Shown piece by piece: positions 22,991-33,900 of a stretch of 64,000 nucleotides of DNA. A program made the position numbers and the translations under genes. The stretch comes from Marisa cornuarietis (lineage: Eukaryota; Mollusca; Gastropoda; Architaenioglossa; Ampullariidae), in contig SMMW01000559.1 in the NCBI GenBank assembly GCA_004794655.1, positions 930,001 to 994,000 on the forward strand, in the 5' to 3' direction. The notes under the pieces are model-generated. The model searched no databases and was not told where the DNA came from. It saw nothing but the letters and a program-made list of their open reading frames with translations. Each line of letters begins with the position of its first letter. Within the stretch, counting starts at the first letter, position 1.

Positions 22991-23099
22991 CACGTTATAC
23001 CCCTGAACAATTCTACTTAAACGCCATTCAGCGTGAAATCTAATTCAGGAATCTGTTCAGTCTGGCATGCCATGTGATGATGACGATATCCGTTCAGAC

Positions 23100-23713
23100 G
23101 GCTGTACATTGCCCCGCGCGCCCCTCACATTCCAGGTGGTTGTGATGACATTGTGCACACTGCGCTAACTGCGCCTGTTTCTCCTCTTCCTTCGCTTGTG
23201 TATCTTTGTAAAGCCAGTGACAAAACACTTGAATGAGTTCGCGAGTTCCCGCATTTGCATGCAAGCCTCAAATTCCCCCCCGACAGGATACGCACGCACG
23301 CACATATATACAGACGCACGCGCCCGCTTCCTCGGCACCGGTTAAGGGCTGGGTACCCGACATGACACTGACTCACCGAAAAGTGCACGCACAGCGGTGA
23401 CACTAAGTCATTTTATACATAGCCGGTCAGTCGAGTGGGCTCTTTCCTATTCTTACGTAGCTCTCTAAACTTAGTCTGGCGGCTGTTTTCTGTCTTCCCC
23501 TGGGCAAGGCTGGCTATCTCGATTCACGGACTCCCCAAGAAAATAACTGCCGTTGTAGAGTGACGGTCACGCGGGAGCTAGGCAAGACTGTAAACGCCTG
23601 CGCTAGTGCGATAGCGCGCGTGCGACATGCAGCGCGACACGTCGGGACCGTCAGTCGGCGGCTGTTTACGACACTAGGACAGCTCTCGGCCACGAGAGTG
23701 CGGACCGTCACTG
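23100..23713 (+). promoter_or_regulatory. CpG-rich segment ending in a splice donor: candidate promoter and 5'UTR exon of the MICAL-like gene
   Basis: From about 23100 to 23900 the DNA changes from AT-rich to CpG-rich (GCGATAGCGCGCGTGCGAC and similar). At 23713|23714 there is a consensus CTG|GTAAGT donor. The coding ATG of the MICAL-like gene lies 4 kb downstream in another CpG-rich block, and no other plus-strand gene intervenes. A non-coding first exon is therefore the simplest reading. The transcription start is not determined. Confidence 0.4.
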
Positions 23714-24148
23714 GTAAGTCGTCCCTCGGAAACACAGGGAGGAAGTAAAGTCTTGGCTAGGTGAGTGAGTTGTTTGTGGTAGGTAAGCTATTGTGGACTG
23801 CGCACAGCTGGGGATGTACCCGTGCGGGCCATGATGTCTGCTGCATCGGGAAGAAGATTGTGTGCGCTTGCGGCCTAGATGACAGGCGCAGGCGATGACG
23901 AGCGGTATGTTACCTGTGCTGGGACTGAAGTGATCGATGGGCAAACCTTGCTGCCCGAGTGGTTCTCATTTAGCCGACGTATTCCGTTACAGGAAGCTTT
24001 GGCTGCTAACCGTTGGTGTGGATTAAGCAAAACCTTGTAAGAGCTGTTTATTTGACCTTTCAGTGTTTACGTGGATTTATCTGCGTTTGAGTTTTGCTCA
24101 GATTTGTGCCTAGCTGTATTATTATTTATTTATTTTTTTTAGTCTGTC

Positions 24149-24288
24149 TGTTTTCTTGAGTATGTGGAATAAGGGCGTTTGCATTATCATTATCTTATTT
24201 GTCTACTTCCACAAATGTAAGACCGACAAAGACGAAAGAAGAGATAATGATAATGGCAACGCCCTTATTCCGCATACTCATGAAAACA
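24149..24288. repeat. Inverted repeat, roughly 45-bp arms, 46-bp loop
   Basis: The left arm (24149-24196) has GAGTATGTGGAATAAGGGCG then TTTGCATTATCATTATCTT. The right arm (24243-24288), read on the minus strand, has GAGTATGCGGAATAAGGGCG then TTGCCATTATCATTATCT. A smaller ATTTGT/ACAAAT stem lies in the loop. Both strands therefore encode near-identical short frames. Confidence 0.85.
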
Positions 24289-24949
24289 AGGAATGCTTGT
24301 CGACTCATCAAAATAGGCAGGGAAGGAGAGAGGGGGGGGTCGGAGATAATATGTTGTATGACATAATGGCCCCCCTGATGTCTTGGCAATATTGTCGAGG
24401 TTTGTGACATTCTGGCTGGTCGACATGTTCTCATTGTCAGTTCATTATTTCCATAGTTCCATAAGAACAATCAAAACGTAATAAGTATAAGATAGAGCGT
24501 GTGTTTTCAGTGAGCTCGGACATATTACAAACCCTGTCAGGACACAAGGCTAGTGACTAGACTCAACATTCCCCCTCCCCTCCACACACTCAGACACACC
24601 GCCCCGCCCCCCTCGAGTTTGTATAGGTCATACCTTCAGCAAAAAGATGAAGGTGTGTGAGCTAGGCTATGCACCTGTTTATTGGGCAGGTGTGAAATGT
24701 TTTTATTTACTTATGCATATGCACTGACACAGCACAGATACGCACATTAGTATATGCCAGACTGAAAAGGCCTGCTGGCAATCATTGGCTGGTGATGAAA
24801 AACAGCATGATAATAATGCTGCTATTTGTGCTTTGATTTTGTTGCTGATTAGCATAGAACTGAGATATATTTGCAACCCTATATGTGTCAGGAATCTGGG
24901 ATTTATTGTCACTGCTGACATGATATGACCCTTGATAAAAAAAAGTTAC

Positions 24950-25796
24950 AGCTGTCTGTCAGTCTCCCTATTATGAGCTCCGTAAGATCAGTGCCATCCG
25001 TCACTTTCTCTATACACGCTCTACCAGCACTCTTGTCTGTGCGTTTGTTCTTTCTCGACTTGACTACTGCAACTCCTTGCTGGCAGGCTGCCCCTCATCC
25101 CTCATTCAGAAACTCCAGAAAGTACAGAACTCCGCTGCACGTCTGGTGCTTAGAGTTAGGAAACGGGACCATGCCACTCCTCTCCTTCGTTTTCTACACT
25201 GGCTACCCGTCTGTTCTCGCATCCAGTACAAAGTGTCTGTGCTGTGTTTTACTTTCTTTTCAGGCTCCTGTCCTGATTATTTCTCTGAACTTCTCATCCC
25301 TTACGTTCCGTCCAGACAACTACGCTCTTCGTCTGACGACCGTATCCTAACTATTCCTGTCACCAGAGCAACAACATATGGTCACAGGGTTTTCGGCTAC
25401 TGTGCAGCAAAACAATGGAACTCTCTCCCTTTCCATATCCGCCACCTTCCTACAATTGAATCCTTCAAATCTGCACTGAAAACGCACCTCTTTCTTGAGC
25501 ATTACTCCTAACACAGTCCACACAATGCTAGTCCTTCTTAACCCCCCCCCTTCCGCTCTTGCTACTTTTCTACCCATCTTTCTCTGCAGAATCACTATAT
25601 TCTCTGTTCCTGTTACTTGGTGCTTTTTGTGTTTTCTATCTTTATTTTCTGTTTTTCGTCAGTACTGTTGTTTATTCTTCTGTCCCTCGTGTTCTGTCCA
25701 TTTAGTCCATGTCTCTTCCCCGTTTTAAGCGCTAAGATCATGCTCTCTATGAGTGTGAATATGCGCTATAAAAATCTTCATTTATTATTATTATCT
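24950..25796 (+). mobile_element. 5'-truncated LINE (Jockey/CR1/L2-like superfamily), C-terminal reverse-transcriptase protein and 3' tail
   Basis: One frame reads YYELRKISAIRHFL, then VCAFVLSRLDYCNSLLAGCP, KLQKVQNSAARLV, LLRFLHWLPVCSRIQYK, LIPYVPSRQLRSS and WNSLPFHIRHLPTIESFKSA, to a stop at 25511. This is the standard C-terminus of L2/CR1-like LINE ORF2 proteins. A 3' untranslated part follows, ending ATATGCGCTATAAAAATCTT and an (ATT)n tail at about 25780-25796. The family left tails at 3.4 kb and 15.2 kb too. The coding frame is nearly intact, so this is the youngest-looking copy. Confidence 0.85.
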
Positions 25797-25799
25797 GTA

Positions 25800-27150
25800 T
25801 GTTTGCAAGCATATGTACTGCATGCTCTTTGCAGAGATAAAGGTCCTTGTGAGCTGGGTATACGTTTAATGTGACTTTGTTTCGCTTTTTATTTTTTTGT
25901 GTTTTTTTTTTCTACAAGACTATCGTTCGAAGCATACCAGCAGAATCACTTGAGAATAGTAAAGTACATCAGCATGACCATCATGTCGTACTGGACAAGT
26001 AGCGCTGGCAGCCAGGTGTAAATTATCCTGTTTATCGACCGTCTCCCCCATCCACCTTCAGTTCCCTGCCCCATGCGCCGGCGGTAATGAGGGTAAATGG
26101 AAACATAACAACTGTGGCTTATCAGCATCTCAAGTGTTTCAAGAAAGCTGTTTGATCTGCCACTTTGATTCGCATACTTCGCGTGCCGAGCTCACCGGCT
26201 TAAACTTTTTCCTCGGCGAAACGTGAGGAATGTTCCTTTTCGGCCACTTCGTTCGATCATTTAAACGTGAGATCGCGAGACATATGGATGGTCATTGGTT
26301 ATCCATTAGTAAAGCACTTTATTATTAGTGTACTTCGGAGTTTTCTCGAAAGCAACCTTGTTAAATATATGGTTATGTTTCGGGTGAAACTTCGTTTCTT
26401 AAGGTGGTATATGAGTCGCGACCTGAGACATGTTAGTAATTCCCCGCCTGTCCGTGCCTGTCAGATTGGGAGATGGGCTGGGGATGTGTTTGTTTATGTA
26501 TGCATGTTGTGTTTGTGTTTTCACCCGATGTTCGTCTTTAGCGTCATGCTGTGGAAGCTGTGTGTCCGTCCATCCATCCTGTATCCACCGGTGTAATCTA
26601 ATGGAATGGGCTCTCGCCCCCCACCCCTTCTATGTGTCTGTTAATTTGTCACGTCTTGCCTCAACACTACACACACCCATGCTTCTCAGTCGGTCAATCA
26701 GTCACGGGCGCGCCCAGTATCACACTGTAATAAGGACGAGCGCGGGATGAGAAAAGCATTTTATGTCCACATTCCACAGTGTTGCCCCGCAAGGCCCGTT
26801 AACTATCAGTCTGCTTGCTAGTCTCGTAAATGTACGATTCTTTTAAGCTTTTTTACATGTTATAGCAGAGGAAACTTTTATTGTGGCTTTCTTTTTTTCA
26901 GGTGTACAAAAGAATACTGCAGAAATGTGTCATCACCTTTCTCAGAGTTCATGCTCAGGCAGAGGGCGCTCTCTGCACGTGGGTCACATGTGTGACGTCT
27001 GAAGCTTATCCGGCAAAAAATCTCGCCGGTCTGGAGAGAGAGAAAGGCACCAACAAAATTTCACTACCTCTGTAGGACACCTGGCAAAATCTCTCCACAC
27101 GTCTGCTCGGCAAAAAAGGGAGGGTCGCTGTTTTCAAACGATCCGTTAAT
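25800..27150. other. Upstream region of the MICAL-like gene, no exon assigned
   Basis: CpG content rises again from about 26150. A CTTTTTTTCAG acceptor-like site near 26901 could begin another 5'UTR exon. No frame here joins the MICAL-like start codon. Confidence 0.3.
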
Positions 27151-27722
27151 GTGAGGATGTGGAATTCAGGTGCAGCGGCCGGCAAACATGTGAGACGAGA
27201 TTCGTAGCACCAACCATGAAAACAGATAATTGGATTATCGACGACGGCGATGGTGGTGGTCAGGCGAAAGCGTTATCTCGAGACGTCGACGCCCTGCCTC
27301 GAATCGCCTGAGATGTGACGAGGACGTATTATCATCAGCGAAACCATCAGAAACGCCAGGAGGTCAGAAGATCACGACCCCCGTTGCCTTCTATCTCCTC
27401 GCTCCCTTCTCCCCTACCTTCCCCTCCGCTGCCTCGTGCATTGACATCCGCAACGGCAAACCGAATCACACGTTGTGGCTATTGTTCTAGATTTCCTTTT
27501 CCTTGCTTGGAACGGAAGCTTGCAGCGCAACTCATTGGGGCCAGCGTGTCCGTATAGGCTCCAGCTCTGCGTCTTTCTCTTGTCGCCGTGGACTGATTAC
27601 GCACACTGGCGACACGACGACAGCTGCTGCACTAGACTGGTGCTGCAGGCCGTCGCATCGATCTCCCAGCGTCCGAAGCAGCAGTCAAGGCGAGGCGTCG
27701 CCGGCCCTCCCTGTCGCACGGC

Positions 27723-30700
27723 ATGGCGACGAAAATCAAAGCGCTGCAGGCCTGGTGCCGTAAGATGACGGAGGGGTACCGTGACGTGGACGTCAAGGAC
27801 TTCACCGTGTCGTGGCGGGACGGGTTAGCATTCTGCGCCATCGTCCATCGCTTCCGCCCGGATCTCATGTGAGTACTGCCTCCCACCACCCTCACCCCAC
27901 TCCCTTCAACTGGTCTCCGTGTTTTGTTTGTTTTTGGTTTTGTTTTGGTTTTCTCTCTCTCTCTCTGCTTTCTTTGACAGGTGCAACACATTCGTACCTA
28001 CCAGTGTATATCTGTTGTCGTTACCGAGATTATAGAGGTTAAGACTGTTAATAGTAGGTAGTAGGTATCAGATTGTAAGTGCTCGCCCAGGAGAATCTTT
28101 GTGTATCGTCGTGACTCAGTGCAACATGTGGACAGCAGTGCATGGAGTTTGGGTGTTACTAGCTGTGTATGTGTCAGGCGGGGTCGGGTCCTTATTAAGA
28201 GGTGACATTACCTTAGGTGTCAGCAAGGACTAAAAGCTGTGCATGGTCCTGTAATTGCAAACCGGCGCAGACTGATTTTAAGTTTCCTCGTCTTGCGTAG
28301 GGTCCACAACTATGGTTACAGAGGGCTTGCAGGGTGGTAGTAGTAGTAGTGGCAAAGGGGGAAGCTGTGGGTATTCAGCGTGGGATGTACCTCTGGTTCA
28401 CAACTACGGTCGCAGACAATGAGCAGAAAACATCGAAACGTTCGCGAAATGCTTATGCACGCATTTTACATTTTTCGTTCGATTTCTTCCTGCTAAATCT
28501 GTGGCGGCGCGTGCCTGCTTGCCGCCCTTGTGCACGCCGCACGTGCGGGATGGTGTGGCAGGTGGCAGGGCAGCACCAGCCGGCTTAACAGTTTACTGCC
28601 CGGCACACACATCAACTGACCTTGGACACGAGAAACACCGAAGAATAAGAGGACGCTTGATCGCATTAAAGTTTACAACTCGGCCATACGCTATAAAGAG
28701 ACCGTTACAGTGGGGTAGGAAGGTGTTCCACTTCGGGAGGGTGGGGAGTGCAATCTCCATGCTGACAGTGAGCGACGATTGCACTCGCACATTACGAAAG
28801 AAAAGGCGGTGTGTGAATACAGCCACACACACACACACACGGTGGTAGCATCACAACAAATGCAGATTTCAGCGTTATATGACAAAGCGACAAATAATAA
28901 GAAACAAAGCTCACTGAAAAATGACTCAGTCGATTGTCGCAATCACAAGAAATGATGTAATATTCAGAATAAAATAAACTTTATAATCATATTAATTGCA
29001 TTCAAGGCTTGCAACTCAGTGCAACAAGAAGAAACCCCTGCGTCTTCTTTGATTAATGTCTTTGTTTTGTGATAGTGTGATCTTTTTATCAGTATGATGT
29101 GCACAGCATCATTACAGCGAGCATTCGTTGCTTCAGGAGAGGGGACTCTTCACTCTCCATTCTCATAGCCTACACTCCTACCCACCCTTATCACGTAAAG
29201 CAAACCTAGCAACACCGGCGCCTTCTTACCCGTGCTAAAAAAAAATTTAAAAAAAATTGCTCAGCGTGGTGCTCCTCAGCGAGGATGTGCATGATGCGGA
29301 CACAAAGTTAGAGGAACGTTGACTTTTTTTTTTTGGGGGGGGGGTGCAGAAAAATGCATCAGTGTCTGTTCGAGAGATTATACAGGATTTATCCGCTCAC
29401 AGCTCCACGCACTGCTTAAGTCGAGCCAACAGATTGCGCCTTAATAACATCCGTTGTGTCGACCCATTGTTCTGGTCTTATCTATGTTGTCGTTGCCCAC
29501 TACCCCGACGACGCAAGTGGGTAAAGTCCAGCGTACAAAGGCATTAAATGAAAGCTTTTCGGTCCGGAAACAGTATTGAATGTTTCAGGGTGGGAGCGGA
29601 AATAGCAAGGTGGTACAGAACGAGGCGGTGGAGGCGGTGCGAGCCTGGGGTGAGAAAGGGGGTACAGAATTGGAGCGGGTGGGGCTGCACCAGGTTTGGG
29701 TTGCAAATAACTATCCCCCCACCTCATCTCCCATGAATGCAGACGGTGGGTTCTCACGCTTCACAACAAGCGCGCCCCAGATGTGGGCAAGTGCCTTCAC
29801 AAAAATTAGCATTTCATGGGGTCTTTCATTGACTCCACCAATGTGAGAAAGTGTTCCAGGTAGACAAGCGCACTACCACGCGCCCACACATTGTGAAGAA
29901 AATATCGTACATGCCTTAGTACCTTCTGTACCAAAGACTGAGAAAGCTGAAAATATGATAGGGGGGAGATATCAATTAAGGAAAAGGATAAAACTTTATG
30001 AAAATGCAAAGGATTTATTTCAGCGAATGGGATATGTAGGCTTTACTAAGGAAAACTGCCTTGTTATTTTTATAGTTCTGTATATAACATAATGGGGCGT
30101 TGTTCAGAGATGAGATATGCTGGTAGTGTTAAACAGTCCTCACTAGCAATAAGCCTTGAATATAATGAGTTTTCAGTTAGCATTAATAGCAGTCATAGCA
30201 CAGAAAGGAGTAGTTTTGAAAAATGGAAAAAAATGTAGCCATTGTTTTCACAAAATGATTTTTAATGCAAAATTTTTTTTCATACTTTTTTAGAGATTTT
30301 GACTCGCTGTCCAAAGAAAATGTGTTCGACAACAACAATTTGGTATGTCACTCATTTAACGATGAGCTTTTTTTCATAATTTATGTAGTCAAAATTTAGC
30401 ATGCATGTGTAGCTAAACTTTTCTAAGCAAAACTATGCACATGGATATCGTGTCCATAGAATTTTAAAAAATGAACTTTTATAACCAAATGGTGCCTAAT
30501 GCGCTTATCAGGTATGATCAACAATGAGCAAAAAGAATGGAGCTAGCTATGTATGTACATAACATTTATGGAAAGGAATGTCTAGTACAATGGAATATGA
30601 AATGCACCATGTCCATATCAGTATTTTGTAAAGTCTTTCTTTGAAGGAGCTAAATTTTTTATGTTTCAGTTTAATTTTTGTGCATGTTGAGCTGTATATT

Positions 30701-30902
30701 TCAGGATGTTTTAAAGAAAATGACACAATTACAAGATTTCAGGGTGAATATCTTCTGCAGGCGTTCACCATGGCCGAGAAGGAGTTGAATATCCCAGCAT
30801 TCCTGGAGGCAGCAGATATGGTGGCTCTAAAAACTCCTGACAAACTGAGCATTATCACCTATGTTTCTCAGTATTACAACTACCTACATGCATTACCTCA
30901 GT
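27723..30902 (+). CDS. MICALL: MICAL-like exons 1-3, calponin-homology domain
   Basis: Exon 1 reads [16 protein letters not shown], then [20 protein letters not shown]. Exon 2 gives [17 protein letters not shown], and exon 3 [20 protein letters not shown], then [17 protein letters not shown]. These are the hallmark helices of the type-2 CH domain of MICAL-like proteins, with the W..GLAFCA.. core intact. The introns sit at the phase 2 and phase 0 positions of the domain. Exon 1 lies in a CpG-rich block (about 27120-27870). Confidence 0.95.
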
Positions 30903-33900
30903 GTAAGTATCATTCTTTTGTCTCTGTTTTTGGTTAAATTTTGTCTGCAGCAACAAGTTATTAGTACATGACCTTCTAGATCTATGTATATTTCCAACTC
31001 ACTCGGTCTGCTACTTGTCTCTCCTACTTACAAGTATGCATACACATAAAAAAACATGTACACACGCAGAGCATACCAGCTGCTCTGCATGGTGTTGTTT
31101 TTCTATCAGATGTAACTATTACTTATTTTTATGTTGCTTATCTTCTGTTTATGATGAATTCTTGTTGTCTCTGAAAAGTGGGTGGTCCAGGTGTAAAAGG
31201 AAAATTAAGTGCTACAGCTTCAGCTGGCATCAAGAGACATAAGACACCAGAACCCCTAACAGAGCCAGAAACCAAAAAGATCACACAGAACAGAGATGTA
31301 AGTATATTGCACTAGTTTTTGTAAGATGTAGCAAGTGCCAGACTTTAATGTCTGTTTCTAGAATAATCAATAGATAATGAACCCAACTACATACTGCACT
31401 TTAATGATATGAATAACCTTAAATGTATAATGGAGCTGTTACCCCAAAACAAAACAGCAGTGCTTGAAATTTGCATGTCCTTTTATATACTAATCATTAA
31501 CAGCTTTATTACATCTCCTATGGCTCTAAAGGAGGCTGCAGAAAGTTTTAATATTATTCCTCATTATTTCTGATAAAGAGCACCTTGTATCTAAAATTTT
31601 CATGTTTATTTATGCTGTGCAGGCTATGTTTCACTGTTTGAGCTATACTTATTGGTTTGGTTTCTCCTTTGAGTTTAAAACATCACAGCCTACCAGTCTC
31701 ATGAACAGTATCATAATCATTCTTTTTTAGCTACCTTCTTGTTCCAAATCCCATTTCATTTAATTGGAGCTGCACAGACACAAGTCTTAGACCCCTTCTC
31801 CATTATGACAAATATGTAGTAACACCCTCTCATGTTTGTATTCTCAAAATACATTTTCTTAAGACAACTTTTGATAATTTACCATAATTTCTCACTGTTT
31901 TTCAGTATATTTACCTTTATAATGTGTAGACTTACACAAGCTGGATTTTTATTTTCATCTCTGACAGACTACAAGTGGAGATGTTACAAAAGCTAAATCA
32001 TCAAGTGTGGGGGACAAGTGCGGCATCTGTGGTAATAAAGTCTATCTACTTGAGCGGCATGTTGAGGGAGGCCAGTTGTACCACCGCTCATGCTACAGGC
32101 ATAGTGACCTGTCGCCCACCGGCAAGGTGTTTTCACGTTCACCGTTCCTCTCACCGTCACTTCATGAGGTCAAATCACCGTCGGTGCATGCTGCCAACAA
32201 GGAGGTACCACCTAGGCCCAGTGATTTGTCAAGAACTTTCACACTTCAGGACACCTCTTCTTCGGAAAATCAGGGTGCTGCAAACAAGACTGAGCCAAAG
32301 AAATCTCAGGTGCAGAAACATCTGTTTTCTGATGGGTATCAGGGTAGAAACCAAGAAACAGAAAAGAACAAGAGTGCTAACGGTGTAGGTTTGAAAGGTG
32401 CTCTTCATGGTGTCCATGCTAGGAGCACACCAAACAAAAGTGAGCTTCATGGTATATCAAGTAAAGACTCACATGTGAATGATGCTTTGCATGGAGACAC
32501 AAAACTTGCTGTGAGCCACGCCAATGAGGCAAGGACAATTGAAAAGTATATTAATAACATGACTAAGGAAGAAGTCAGCGAAGTGAAGCCATCAAAAAGA
32601 CAGCTTCCTTTGATTTTTCAGACTCCTGTTGATGTTAGCAGTGAGGCTGCTCACTCTAGGCCCACAATCAGCGTGGAGGGAAGCAAAAACATATCTGAAA
32701 CCAAAAGTGGTGGCCTCAAAAGTGACACTAAGTCCACTCTAGCACCCACAGCTACAAAAGCCATAGGTAAAGCTAGCCCTGTTGCTAAGCCTCGGTATAA
32801 GAAAATATCAGACTCAAAGAAAGAGGAGAAAATGGACTTTGACGAACCAGTCAAGCGAAACCTTCCTTCATCCTCCACCCCAAAACCTTCTCCAAGATTA
32901 AGTTCCAGTGTTGGAAAAACTACTTTATCTGAAAATTCCTTGTCCCCTGTAAAACCAGACTCTTCAGTCCCTCCTCCTTTGCCTGCCTCGGCTCCTCCAT
33001 CTGTTCCATCTTCCCATTTATCTAACCAGATTACATCTTCGAGACAAGAGGCCATGTCTCATCAGAGGCCAAATCATGTGCACACACCAGTAAAATCAAA
33101 TCTACAGAGTGAAAAACAGACAGCTGGAGATGTTTTTTTATCAAGAGCATCTAATGCTGCCACACCCAATACTCCTCACACTGTGTCATCTTCACAACCA
33201 CGTACAGCGACATCTATGCATTCCTCAATTTCAAGCATAACAGTAACCACATCATCATCATCCTCTTCCTCAAAATCTAATATTAGCAGAACAGAACCCA
33301 TGGAGGCAGAAACAGTAACCAACACTACCACTAAAATCTCAACAGAGAAGTCAGTGGGTCCCATTACAGTGACTGCTGACACAGATAAAAAGAATCAAAA
33401 TGTTCTTTTTGACCTCAAAAAATCACTGGCTAATGTACGCAACACATTTAACACCACTACCTCAACTTCAACAAGTGGTGTGCACAAAGGTCCTGACCAG
33501 TCAAAGTCTGCTTCAGTGTCTAACACTCAGTCACTGTTTGAACATAAACCAAAAAGTTCCTTACTCGCAGAGAAAAATTCTAAGACTTTTGTAGGATCTG
33601 AGGTTGTGTCAAACAAAACTGAAGGTTCTGATTCAAAGACAACTTTCAACAAGCCACATGATAAGATAATGGACAAAAAAAACATTGCCACAAAAGATGC
33701 AGATAATAGTGATAAAAAACATACAGTCACAGAGCCATCAAAAATGCCAAAGATTGTAATCAACAGTGAATCTAAACCTCTTTTAGATAAAGGCACTTCC
33801 CAATCAAAGGAAAAGTCACTAGAGTTTTTAGTATCATCTACTAGCAACAAGCAAAAAATTGCTGAAGCTGAAAGTATTAGCACACGCAAAACGAAAGATA

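Noticed and set aside
27230..27768. Several 60-97-codon frames just upstream of the MICAL-like start
   Set aside because: They overlap in different frames in CpG-rich 5' sequence, and none is in frame with the CH domain without stops.
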